Shown here piece after piece: positions 1 to 7,984 of a DNA stretch of 36,869 nucleotides (positions within the stretch are counted from its first letter, which is position 1; each line of letters starts with the position of its first letter). The notes below the pieces were generated by a model, which searched no databases, was not told the DNA's origin, and was given only the letters and a program-made list of their open reading frames with translations. The position numbers were made by a program, and so were the translations under genes. The stretch is from an uncultured Clostridia bacterium (lineage in GTDB: Bacteria > Bacillota > SHA-98 > UBA4971). Location of the stretch: NCBI GenBank assembly GCA_900019985.1, contig FIZM01000010.1, forward strand, positions 1 through 36,869, in the 5' to 3' direction.

Positions 1-201
1 CTTCTAAGATCGATTCCCCAGATAGGCCAGAGGCGCGAACTTGTTCCTGTAGAAGGCGAGGTTCCCGACCTTACCAATCTTCCTCCTGGGTGCAGCTTTA
101 CACCGCGCTGCAAGGATGCTCACTCTGTGTGCTTCAATATTGAGCCGCCTTTTGTCACAATGAATGACGGACGCAAAGTCCGCTGCCATCTATACACCTA
201 G
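1..201 (+). CDS. Oligopeptide/dipeptide ABC transporter ATP-binding protein, C-terminal fragment (cut by window edge)
   Basis: Frame 1 is open from the first base to a TAG at 199-201 and gives 66 residues. They match the C-terminal oligo_HPY extension of DppD/DppF/OppD/OppF-type ATPases: a GEVPDLTNLPPGCSFTPRC block, then a second Cys (SVC) and a final VRCHLY. In the family this Cys-containing tail follows the ATPase domain of the cytoplasmic subunit that powers peptide (or sometimes oligosaccharide) uptake. The nucleotide-binding domain lies outside the window, so substrate and partner cannot be told. The stop codon touches the 20-bp repeat array that follows. The call rests on the conserved Pro/Gly/Cys pattern and is fairly secure at family level. 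Confidence 0.85.
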   Translation, partial: LLRSIPQIGQRRELVPVEGEVPDLTNLPPGCSFTPRCKDAHSVCFNIEPPFVTMNDGRKVRCHLYT

Positions 202-280
202 TTGGCTATCTTTACGGCCGGTTGGCTATCTTTACGTCTAGTTGGCCATCTTTACGACTAGTCGGCCATCTTTACGACTA
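201..280. repeat. Four tandem 20-bp repeats
   Basis: Four head-to-tail copies of a 20-bp unit, GTTGGCYATCTTTACGNCTA, start exactly at 201, 221, 241 and 261. Positions 1-16 of the unit differ only at C/T sites; the last four bases vary in the first two copies. The array begins on the last base of the ABC ATPase stop codon. Short multiple direct repeats of this size also occur as transposase-binding sites at the ends of IS21-family elements, so it could be an IS end relic; no transposase gene is visible here. Confidence 0.8.
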
Positions 281-577
281 GCTGACGGTTTCCCTTCTTT
301 CGCCTGCTCTTCCTTCAGTTCTTTCTGCTGCTCTGTCTTCTGTTCTTTCTTTCGCTCCTTCTTTCGGTGCCTGTTCTGTGCGTTCTTGTACTCTATCTTC
401 CAGAGCCTTTCCTGCTCCTATCTTCTGCTCTTTCTCCTGTTGCTTCTTCTAAGATCTCGTCTGCTGGCTCTTCGGTGGCGTTCTCATATTCTATCTTCCG
501 GCGCCTGTCCTGCTTCTTTCTTTTGCTTCTTCTGTTGCCTCTTTTGAGGTCTGTTCTGTGGCATTCTGATATTCCAT
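278..577 (-). pseudogene. Relic of a charged, repetitive coding sequence (tentative)
   Basis: This stretch is almost pure pyrimidine on the + strand. Read on the minus strand it contains degenerate repeat units about 80-100 bases apart. Two units translate to related Glu/Lys/Arg-rich peptides: one begins MEYQNATEQTSKEATEEAK (ATG at 577), the next IEYENATEEPADEILEEA. A third unit gives an ERTE/DRAAERTEGRAGER-like peptide. Each unit is open in a different frame and ends at a stop, as if a coiled-coil-like repetitive gene had decayed by frameshifts. It could also be simple low-complexity DNA with an accidental purine bias. No start with a convincing ribosome site is seen. Confidence 0.3.
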
Positions 578-654
578 TTTGTGCTGTCTTTCCTGTTGAT
601 TTTGCTGCTTTTTTTACCCGGACTCTGACTCAACCGTTCAAAAACAAATCTAGC

Positions 655-1205
655 TAAGAACGGTTATCGAAATTGAACCACCGTTTGCAGACAACGTGGA
701 CCAATTTCGGCTACTCTTTGCGGTTTTTTTGAGCAAACGCTCATAAATGGGCGATTTTGAGCCACATTTCCTTAAAAAGGTGGTTCAATTTCGACCACCC
801 TTTTGGATTTTTTCGAGCAAACGTTCATAAATGGACGATTTTGAACCACCCAAACTGCCTCAGGCGGTAGAGAATCGACCACATTTTCAGGTTGGAGCCC
901 GGTTTTGGGAGCTTTTTGAGGCTCAGGTGGTAGAATTCCTACCACGTTTTTGGAAAATGTGGCAGTTTTTCGCCCACTTTTTCAGAAAATGTGGGCGAGT
1001 TTCGACCACCAAACCGTGATGTGTAAGATTTTGGGAGGCGTGGTGGTCGATATCCTACCACCTTAACGCCTGATCATGGTAGAAAACCTTCCACCCTTGA
1101 GCCTCTTGGTGGGCGAGACTCTACCATTTTAGAGCTTACGCTCAAAACTGTGGTAGAAAAACTGCCATCAAACAGCCAAATGGTGGGCGATTCTCGACCA
1201 CAGGG
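655..1205. repeat. Dispersed palindrome-rich element, copy A
   Basis: This element is homologous to 29213-29755. Between 731 and 1150 every base aligns at a constant offset of 28,551, with roughly 85% identity by eye. It is made of many short inverted repeats with TGGT/ACCA arms about 40-60 bases apart. Examples are GGTGGT...ACCACC at 779-799, GTGGTAG-AATTC-CTACCAC at 927-945, CGCCCAC (971-977) with GTGGGCG (991-997), and GGTGGT...ACCACC at 1042-1062. A sub-unit with GAGCAAACGYTCATAAATGG is present twice (about 731 and 818). An open frame at 831-1019 is present in both copies, but nearly all differences change the amino acid, so I treat the element as non-coding. Confidence 0.85.
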
Positions 1206-1508
1206 CTGACTTACGAATAATTCCTGACTTGGAGTAAATCCTAAGAACAGGCGTGCTCTTCCAGAGCCACCTAGGGTATCTGTACACCTGGACAAAGCAG
1301 GAGATGCATCTATCCTTGCTGGGAGTTAACAGGTATGGTCTGCGCTGTCGAAGGTGCCGGAGGTGGTAAGGACCGTAGGATAGGTGGCAATGCATACCGA
1401 GGTCAAGGCATCGATTTGTATCTGCCGTAGTAGTCGGTATTATGAGATTTCCTTAGTTTGCAAAGATGTCGGGTGTCGGTATCCGTTGAGGCCAGAAAAC
1501 ATCTTGTA
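1206..1508. other. Gene-free spacer between the palindromic element and the 11-bp array
   Basis: I see no gene, RNA or clear repeat in these 300 bases apart from a possible promoter at 1416-1443. The open frames crossing it are short, have no ribosome-binding site and run into the repeats on the left. Confidence 0.5.
1416..1443 (+). promoter_or_regulatory. Possible sigma-A promoter upstream of the 11-bp array
   Basis: TTGTAT at 1416-1421 and TATTAT at 1438-1443 are separated by 16 bases, close to the sigma-A consensus. If used, it would transcribe the whole 11-bp array as a leader of nearly 900 nt before the glycosyltransferase gene at 2334. Matches of this quality also occur by chance. Confidence 0.3.
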
Positions 1509-2316
1509 GTCTATGAGCAGTCGATTGGAGGCCTATGACCGGTTCCCTACCGGTTTACCTTGAGTGTATAAGGAGTCTATCAGCAGTTCATTGCCGGCCT
1601 ACTGCCGACTGATTAGGAGCCTATTGGTATGCTATGAGTAGTCTATTAGCAGGTCGTTAACAGTCTGGCAGCAGGCCATTAGCAGGCCATTAGCAATCTG
1701 TCAGCAGTCCATTACCGGTTCGCTAGCCGCTGATTAGGAGCCTGTTAGCAATCTATTAGCAGGTCGTTAGCAATGTGTCACCAGTCTGTTGACCGTCTAC
1801 TAGAGGCTCATTAGGAGACTATCAGTAGGCTATGAGCAGTCTATCATCAGGTCGTTAGCAGTTCGTCAGCAGTCGGTTACCGGCCTGCTGGAGGACATTA
1901 GTGGCCTATGAGTAGGCTATTAGCAGTCCGATAGCAGTCTCTCAGGTTGCCGTTAGCAGTCTAACAGCGGCTTGTCACCGGTCTGCCGGCGGTTCATTAG
2001 GCGCCTATTAGTAGGGTATCAGCAGTCCGTTAGCAGTCTGTCAGCAGTCCGTTAGCGGTCTGTCAGCAGTCCGTTACCGGCCTGCTAGAGGCCACAAGAG
2101 GCCTATTGGTAGGCCATTACTGGGCGATTAGCAGTCTTTTTGCAGTCCGTTAGCCATCTGTCAGCAGTCGGTTAGCAGTTTAACAGCGGTTTGTTAGCCG
2201 TCTATTACCGGTCTGTTAGCAGCTAGCAGTCTACAGCAATCTTTGGCACTCTATTCGCAGTTAACCAGCTGGCTATTAGCAGCGTATTAGCGGGCTATTA
2301 GCGGCGTAGCGGCTCA
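1509..2316. repeat. Degenerate 11-bp tandem array, about 70 units
   Basis: From 1509 the sequence can be cut into consecutive 11-mers with consensus close to GTCTGTTAGCA (GYCYRTTAGCA). Examples in register are GTCTATGAGCA at the start and the run GTCCGTTAGCA / GTCTGTCAGCA / GTCCGTTAGCG / GTCTGTCAGCA near 2030-2070. Only a handful of 7-, 8- or 10-base units break the register. The TTAG core puts stops in the reading frames, so it is not coding. The array runs into the ribosome-binding site of the gene at 2334: its last unit ends in CATTAAAGGAGG. The unit is close to one turn of B-DNA. There are no spacers and no long units, so it is not CRISPR. Confidence 0.9.
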
Positions 2317-2333
2317 TTAAAGGAGGAGATACA

Positions 2334-3617
2334 GTGCACGTGATTATGCTTTCCTGGGAGTATCCGCCGAGGGTGGTCGGGGGAATAGCCAGGCATGTGG
2401 AGGACCTTTCGAAAGCCCTGGTTAAGCAGGGAGTGGATGTTGATGTTATCACCTGCGGCCACAGTAATGCCTGCGAAGAAGAGGATGACGAAGGGGTCCG
2501 GGTGTTCAGAGTTCCTTTTCACAATCCTTCTCCTCCTGACTTTCTCACCTGGGTCATGCAGATGAACCTGAACCTTATGGAGCGCGGGATTGAACGGGCT
2601 GCTATGGGTGCGGATCTTGTGCACGCACATGATTGGATAGTTGCCTACGCCGGGAAAGCATTGAAACATGCTTTTAACATTCCTTTAGTCGGTACAATTC
2701 ATGCCACGGAATACGGCCGGAATTGGGGCCTTCACAATGATCTGCAGCGCTACATCAGTAATGTCGAGTGGTGGCTGGGGTTCGAATCGTGGCGTGTCAT
2801 ATGCTGCAGTGAGCACATGCGCCGCGAGTTATCATGGATCTTTCAGCTTCCCGGAGATAAACTGCGCCAAATCCCCAACGGGGTAGACCCAACCAGGTTT
2901 CAAGTGCCTGAAGGCGAGGACCTTGTTGCTTTTCGTTCAAGATGGGCTGCACCTGATGAGCAGATGATCTTCTTCATAGGCAGGCTGGTGCATGAGAAAG
3001 GGGTCCATGTCCTTCTCGATGCGTTCTGCAAAGTCCTTGCTTACAGGGACAAGGTTAAACTGGTTGTCGCGGGCAAAGGCCCTGCTGATGCATATCTAAA
3101 AGAATATGCCGGCAATCTGGGCATCTACAACAGGGTTTACTTCGCAGGGTTTGTCGATGATCCAACTCGCAATAAGCTCTATAAGTGTGCAGACGTGGCC
3201 TGTGTGCCCAGCCTCTATGAACCCTTTGGCATAACTGCGCTGGAGGCCATGGCATCAGGGACTCCGGTTGTGGTTTCAGATGTAGGAGGGTTAGGAGAAG
3301 TAGTCAGACACGGGGTTACAGGCATGAAATGCTACCCCGGTAACCCCAGTTCACTTGCGGATAATATCCTAACCCTCCTTGCAGACAAGCGCTTGTGCGA
3401 CGAAATCCGTGCCAATGCAACACATGATGTTCTAACTAAGTTTAACTGGGACATAATAGCTGAATCCACGTCTCGGGTTTACGACGAAGTCCTTAAGGCA
3501 TACAGGGCAAGTCCGTGGGCGGTAACTAGGCCGAGGTGGATCTTTCAGGCGCAGGAGGCTGTCCCGCACGAGTATTCTCGCGAGTATTCCCGATACTTTG
3601 CGCACAACAGCGGCTAG
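2334..3617 (+). CDS. GT4-family glycosyltransferase, glycogen/alpha-glucan synthase-like
   Basis: This 427-residue protein has the two Rossmann domains of GT-B enzymes. The N-terminal domain has the glycine-rich acceptor loop (GGIARH, 16-21) and HAHDW (97-101). The C-terminal domain has GRLVHEKG (216-223) and the E-X7-E motif EPFGITALE with Glu296 and Glu304, which bind the nucleotide-sugar donor in retaining GT4 enzymes. The product is probably a cytoplasmic alpha-glucan made from ADP-, UDP- or GDP-glucose, inferred from two GH57 branching-type enzymes and a sugar-nucleotide enzyme next door. The start is GTG at 2334 behind AAAGGAGGAG (2319-2328), which directly abuts the 11-bp array. The C-terminus carries a small EYSREYSRYF duplication. 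Another GT4 role, such as capsule or sucrose-type synthesis, cannot be excluded. Confidence 0.85.
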   Translation: MHVIMLSWEYPPRVVGGIARHVEDLSKALVKQGVDVDVITCGHSNACEEEDDEGVRVFRVPFHNPSPPDFLTWVMQMNLNLMERGIERAAMGADLVHAHDWIVAYAGKALKHAFNIPLVGTIHATEYGRNWGLHNDLQRYISNVEWWLGFESWRVICCSEHMRRELSWIFQLPGDKLRQIPNGVDPTRFQVPEGEDLVAFRSRWAAPDEQMIFFIGRLVHEKGVHVLLDAFCKVLAYRDKVKLVVAGKGPADAYLKEYAGNLGIYNRVYFAGFVDDPTRNKLYKCADVACVPSLYEPFGITALEAMASGTPVVVSDVGGLGEVVRHGVTGMKCYPGNPSSLADNILTLLADKRLCDEIRANATHDVLTKFNWDIIAESTSRVYDEVLKAYRASPWAVTRPRWIFQAQEAVPHEYSREYSRYFAHNSG

Positions 3618-3690
3618 TTAGTGCGACTGCGACACGAGCGAGCGACACACTATCAACGAGGCAGCGCAGAGAAAAGGAGGCAGGATTCCT

Positions 3691-6171
3691 TTGAAGGCGG
3701 TAGTGATGGCAGGCGGAAAAGGGACAAGGCTTAGACCTCTTACATGTGACAGGCCGAAGCCCATGGTGCCGGTGGTGAACCGCCCCATGCTGGAGCATGT
3801 CATTGACCTTCTGAAACTTCACGGGTTCTGCGATATCCTCGCCACACTTTACTACATGCCGGAAGTAATCATGGACTACTTCGGCCAAGGAGAAAGATTC
3901 GGAGTCTCCATGGATTACGCTGTTGAAGATACACCCCTTGGCACAGCAGGAAGTGTCAAAGCATGTGAACACCTGCTGGATTCAACCTTCCTCGTGATCT
4001 CAGGAGATGCGCTGACAGATATCAACTTAACTGAAGCTGTGGAGTTTCACAAAGCTAAAGGGGCAATCGCCACAATCGTCCTGACTCGCGTTACAAGCCC
4101 GCTGGAATACGGGGTCGTAATCACCGACGATGACGGCCGCATTACAAGGTTCCTTGAGAAGCCCAGTTGGAGCGAGGTATTCAGCGATACGGTGAATACC
4201 GGCATCTATGTGCTGGAACCGGATGTGTTGCGTCTCTTTGACCCGGGCGTTGAGTTTGACTTCAGCAAGAACCTGTTTCCGCTTATTCTAAAGAAAGGCC
4301 TGCCTCTCTTTGGATATGTAGCCCAGGGCTACTGGAGTGATGTGGGTAATATCGACCAGTACCGCCAGGCCCATTATGATATCCTCCAAGGATTAGTACG
4401 CGTCAGAATTCCGGGAGAAGAAATCGCAAAAGGCATCTACATAGGAAGAGGCACTGAAATCCATCCAAGCGCAAAGCTTGATGCCCCTGTTATAATCGGA
4501 GATTTCTGCCGTATCAGGCGAGGTGTGGAGATCGGCTCAAGCACGGTCATCGGACACAATAATATCCTAAACGACGGTGCTTCCGCAAAACGCAGCGTGC
4601 TCTGGGATGACTCCTTCTTCGGGAAGGACACTGAACTAAGGGGGGCTATCGTCTGCAGCAAAGTAAGCCTCAAGGCAAAGACAGCGGTATTTGAAGGATC
4701 TATCATTGGGTCTCGCTCTGTAGTAGGCGGCAGCTCCGTTATCAAGCCCGGCGTAAAGATATGGCCTGAAAAGGTTATTGACGCAGGCACAACCATTACC
4801 ACAAGCTTGGTGTGGGGGGCTAAATGGTCCAAGCGGTTGTTCGGGACGTATGGAGTCTCAGGCCTTGTCAACGTGGAGCTTACTCCCGAAATCGCAGCCA
4901 AATTAGGGGCAGCTTACAGCTCATGCTTCAAAGAGAGGCGTCAGGTGGTTATAAGCTCAGATGCGTACAAGCCTTCCCGGATGATAAAGCGGGCACTGAC
5001 ATCAGGCCTTCTCTCAGGCGGTGCAGCTGTCTACGATGTTGGCCGTACCACCACACCTGTGACTCGGTACGCCGTTACAGCCCTGGGAGTTGCAGGGGGC
5101 CTGCACGTGCGGCTTTCTCCCTATGACCCGGATATCGCCTTAATCGAATTCCTTGACGATAAAGGCATGAATATCGATAAAGCCACTGAACGAAGAATCG
5201 AGAATGCCTTCTTCAGCGAGGACTTTACCAGGGTAAGCCCGGACGATATCGGGGAAGTGGCTTTTCTAACCCGCCTTATGGAAGAGTACTTAGACTGTCT
5301 CCTCGAGACCATCTCCGTAGATGTGATAAGAGAGAAGCAGTTTAAAGTCGTTGTAGATTACGACCCCGGCAACCTCTCTTTGCTCCTGCCGTCTTTCCTT
5401 TCTGCGCTGGGTTGCACTGTATCTACGTCAGACAGGGAAAGCAATGCAGAACAAGGGCCAAGACACCTCCTGGATATGCTGGATTCTCTATCGTTTCTTG
5501 CAAAGTCCGTCGTTGTTCAGCAGGCGGATCTCGGAATAATCGTTGACAGCAATGCAGAAAGGCTTCTCCTGGTTGATGAAAAAGGCAACAGGGTGTCTGA
5601 GGACCTGTTCACAGCCTTAATGTCCCTTCTTGTCCTGAAATCCAGGGAAGGCGCTACTGTGGCAGTGCCTGTTACAGCTTCGCGAATTATCGAGGAAATG
5701 GCCAGAAGATACCGGGGACGCGTAGTCCGCACCCGAGCCAATCCCAGGTCAGTTATGGAGAAGGCTATTGAAGAAAAGATCTTCATAGGAGAAAAAGGCC
5801 TCCCGGGATTTCAGGCGCCTTTTGACGCCCTCTTTTCTCTTGGAAAGATCCTGGAGACCATGGCACGGGACAGCATCAGGCTTTCAGAATTGGTTTCCAT
5901 GGTTCCTGAATTTTATATCAGCAAGCGCAGCGTGGAATGTCCCTGGGAAGCTAAAGGCAAGGTAATGAGGACTCTCATTAATGAGACCCGCACCAAGCAA
6001 GTGGAGCTTATAGACGGTATTAAGGTTTACCACGAAAAAGGCTGGGCATTGGTTCTGCCTGATTCGGAAGAGCCGCTCTTCCACATCTACAGTGAGGCTT
6101 CCAGTCCGGACGAGGCAGAAGCGCTGCGAGAAGCTTACATGAACCGTATTATGGAGATCGGGACGATCTAA
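3691..6171 (+). CDS. Sugar-phosphate nucleotidyltransferase / phosphohexomutase fusion
   Basis: This 826-residue protein has three parts. Residues 1-235 are a nucleotidyltransferase domain with GGKGTRLRPLT (8-18), GDALTD (105-110) and WSDVGN (215-220). Residues 245-375 are a left-handed beta-helix of hexapeptide repeats. Residues from about 385 are a phosphomannomutase/phosphoglucomutase-like region. Such fusions are annotated as mannose-1-phosphate guanylyltransferase or glucose-1-phosphate nucleotidyltransferase. The mutase part lacks the usual TASHNP phosphoserine loop and has HVRLSPYDPD (472-481), so mutase activity is doubtful although Ser476 is close by. The start is TTG at 3691 with AAAAGGAGG 9 bases upstream. 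It lies 73 bases after the GT4 gene, so it is probably co-transcribed and supplies the nucleotide sugar. Confidence 0.85.
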   Translation: MKAVVMAGGKGTRLRPLTCDRPKPMVPVVNRPMLEHVIDLLKLHGFCDILATLYYMPEVIMDYFGQGERFGVSMDYAVEDTPLGTAGSVKACEHLLDSTFLVISGDALTDINLTEAVEFHKAKGAIATIVLTRVTSPLEYGVVITDDDGRITRFLEKPSWSEVFSDTVNTGIYVLEPDVLRLFDPGVEFDFSKNLFPLILKKGLPLFGYVAQGYWSDVGNIDQYRQAHYDILQGLVRVRIPGEEIAKGIYIGRGTEIHPSAKLDAPVIIGDFCRIRRGVEIGSSTVIGHNNILNDGASAKRSVLWDDSFFGKDTELRGAIVCSKVSLKAKTAVFEGSIIGSRSVVGGSSVIKPGVKIWPEKVIDAGTTITTSLVWGAKWSKRLFGTYGVSGLVNVELTPEIAAKLGAAYSSCFKERRQVVISSDAYKPSRMIKRALTSGLLSGGAAVYDVGRTTTPVTRYAVTALGVAGGLHVRLSPYDPDIALIEFLDDKGMNIDKATERRIENAFFSEDFTRVSPDDIGEVAFLTRLMEEYLDCLLETISVDVIREKQFKVVVDYDPGNLSLLLPSFLSALGCTVSTSDRESNAEQGPRHLLDMLDSLSFLAKSVVVQQADLGIIVDSNAERLLLVDEKGNRVSEDLFTALMSLLVLKSREGATVAVPVTASRIIEEMARRYRGRVVRTRANPRSVMEKAIEEKIFIGEKGLPGFQAPFDALFSLGKILETMARDSIRLSELVSMVPEFYISKRSVECPWEAKGKVMRTLINETRTKQVELIDGIKVYHEKGWALVLPDSEEPLFHIYSEASSPDEAEALREAYMNRIMEIGTI

Positions 6172-6242
6172 TCGAAGATAAGAACAGAGCGGCACGTACC
6201 GGAGACTTTACTGGGTCTTGTGGCATTCCGCGGTCGTCTTTT

Positions 6243-6352
6243 GTGCTCAAGTCTTGGCATAGACATAGATCGATTACAGTGCTTAAAGCCCTTGTATAGA
6301 CATCGAGCGCTCACAGTGCTTAAGCTTTAGCATAGACACTGTAGTCTATCTC
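6243..6352. repeat. Tandem 36-37-bp repeats grown from the 3' end of the GH57 gene
   Basis: Three units begin with GTGCTYAAG or a close variant at 6243, 6279 and 6316 (36, 37 and about 37 bases). All contain a TATAGACA/CATAGACA core. The third unit covers the last codons and stop of the minus-strand GH57 gene ending at 6320 (Val-Tyr-Ala-Lys-Ala-stop). The other two repeat that gene end further downstream in its own transcript direction. They fill most of the gap between two convergent genes. I see no classical terminator in this gap. Confidence 0.75.
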
Positions 6353-7912
6353 AGGAAAGATGTTGTTTCTGTATTCCATCTCCGAAAGCCAGCCTTCGTC
6401 AATGGAATCCCGCCGGATATCTTCATAGAGCTTTGTAAAGCGCCACAGGTGCTCTTTGGTGCGCCTTACCGCATACGGGACCACAGTCCCTGTCTTCATG
6501 ATGAAAGCCCAATCGCTGCTCTGAGCAAGCAGCAGCTCCCTGGCTGCCTGGTTTAAGGCGCGCCTCCTCAGGCCGTCTGTTGAAGGATAGGCTTTGGCCA
6601 GCTCCACCATTCTTTCAGCTGCTTTATGAAGGTGAGGATAGATCCAGTCGTTGGAACCTTCCAGCCAGACCTCATTATAGCCCTTATACCCCCAGCTGGA
6701 CAAGGACGGTGTCGATACCTGGTTGCGCTTATATATGTCCAAGTAATCTCCTGGCGTAATCAACTTGAATATATTCTGGTCATAGGTGACTTTTCGTATC
6801 AGGTAATCGAGCCACTCAGGCCCTTCAAACCACCAGTGCCCGAAGAGCTCTGCGTCGTACGGTGCGACCACGATTGGCTTTCTGTCCATTACAGATGCGA
6901 GATACTCAATCTGCCTTTCTCTGTTGAACATAAAGTTCCCGGCATGGATCGCGGCTTTTCTCAGTGCGCGTTCCCTGTCGTAAGGCTGTTTGTCATGGGT
7001 CTTTCCGGTGATCCTGTAATACTTTATTCCTGTGCTGATCCGAGCTCCGCTCGAGTGGATATACGGTTTTATGTATTCGTAGTCCAGATCATATCCGATG
7101 TCCCGGTAAAACTCCCTGTAATCATAGTCTCCCGGATATCCTTCCCGTGCGCTCCAAACCTGCTTCGATGATTCCATATCCCTGCCGAAGGCAGCCACTC
7201 CGGACCTGCAGTATACAGGTGCAAACACCCCGTACTTTGGCTGAGGGGACGCGAACAGCACTCCGTGAGAGTCCAGTATGAAATACCTTATGCCTTCCTG
7301 TTTCAAGTGCTCATCATCACCGGGGTTAAAGCCGCATTCAGGAAGCCAGAAACCGGGCGAATCACGGTTAAAGCGCTTTCTGTAGTAGTCAACTGCTATC
7401 TTTATCTGAGCACGCACTGCTTCGCGGCATATTTCCATAAGAGGAAGATAGCCGTGGGTTGCACACGAAGTGATAAGCTCCAGGCAACCCCTGTCCTGTA
7501 GTTCAGCAAATGCGGTCACCAGGTTGCATTGATATTCATCTAAGAATACACGCCTGGCTTCGCGGAATTTCTCCAGGTACATAACGGCATTCTTATGAAA
7601 CTCCGGGAGCCAGCGGGTGCGTTCGATTTCCTTTTCTGCAAGCTCAATAAGGCGTTCTATATGGCGAAGGTACCGCTCCTGTAGAAGGCTGTCCTGGAGC
7701 ATACATGCTAGCGGCGGAGTAAGAGACATTGTTATTCGATATCTTATCCCTTCGTCAGCCAGGCGCTTAAAGACCTTTATAAGCGGAATGTACGTCTCTG
7801 TAATGGCTTCATAAAGCCAGGTCTCCTCAAAAAAATCCGGATGCTCCGGGTGTCTTATAAACGGCAAGTGGGCGTGAAGGACAATAGCAAGGTAACCTTT
7901 TTCGCATCCCAT
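6320..7912 (-). CDS. GH57 1,4-alpha-glucan branching enzyme-type protein
   Basis: This 530-residue GH57 glycoside hydrolase has the N-terminal HAHLPF motif (13-18) and the nucleophile motif WLPECGF with Glu192. It also has the second catalytic motif PYDAELFGHWW with Asp353 and a helical C-terminal region containing SSDWAF. This is the pattern of GH57 branching enzymes, which cut alpha-1,4 chains and re-attach them as alpha-1,6 branches. It would act on the cytoplasmic glucan made by the GT4 enzyme. The ATG at 7912 has AAGGAGA about 12 bases upstream, a rather long spacing. It follows the DUF4912 gene by 72 bases on the same strand and is likely one operon with it. Its 3' end is part of the 36-37-bp repeat array. 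A GH57 4-alpha-glucanotransferase is the main alternative. Confidence 0.88.
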   Translation of the reverse strand: MGCEKGYLAIVLHAHLPFIRHPEHPDFFEETWLYEAITETYIPLIKVFKRLADEGIRYRITMSLTPPLACMLQDSLLQERYLRHIERLIELAEKEIERTRWLPEFHKNAVMYLEKFREARRVFLDEYQCNLVTAFAELQDRGCLELITSCATHGYLPLMEICREAVRAQIKIAVDYYRKRFNRDSPGFWLPECGFNPGDDEHLKQEGIRYFILDSHGVLFASPQPKYGVFAPVYCRSGVAAFGRDMESSKQVWSAREGYPGDYDYREFYRDIGYDLDYEYIKPYIHSSGARISTGIKYYRITGKTHDKQPYDRERALRKAAIHAGNFMFNRERQIEYLASVMDRKPIVVAPYDAELFGHWWFEGPEWLDYLIRKVTYDQNIFKLITPGDYLDIYKRNQVSTPSLSSWGYKGYNEVWLEGSNDWIYPHLHKAAERMVELAKAYPSTDGLRRRALNQAARELLLAQSSDWAFIMKTGTVVPYAVRRTKEHLWRFTKLYEDIRRDSIDEGWLSEMEYRNNIFPEIDYSVYAKA

Positions 7913-7984
7913 CTTCCAGATCCATCTCCTTATTTCTGAATACCGGTGAATAACAGGTTGGAATTACCAGGTGCTGTTCCGGTT

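Noticed and set aside
4-189. Minus-strand open frame of 61 codons at the left edge, transposase-like at first glance
   Set aside because: The + strand in frame 1 encodes a clear ABC transporter C-terminus ending at 201; the minus frame is its shadow and has no ribosome site.
242-657. Two Ser/Phe/Leu/Cys-rich + strand open frames
   Set aside because: They are by-products of the polypyrimidine composition, have no ribosome sites and overlap each other in different frames.
831-1019. Open frame shared with 29382-29624 in the palindromic elements, a possible conserved small protein
   Set aside because: Between the copies nearly all base differences alter the amino acid and there is no ribosome site, which fits shared non-coding DNA rather than a protein.
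1509-2316. CRISPR array or coding tandem repeat
   Set aside because: The units are 11 bases with no spacers, no cas genes are present, and the TTAG core gives stop codons in the frames.
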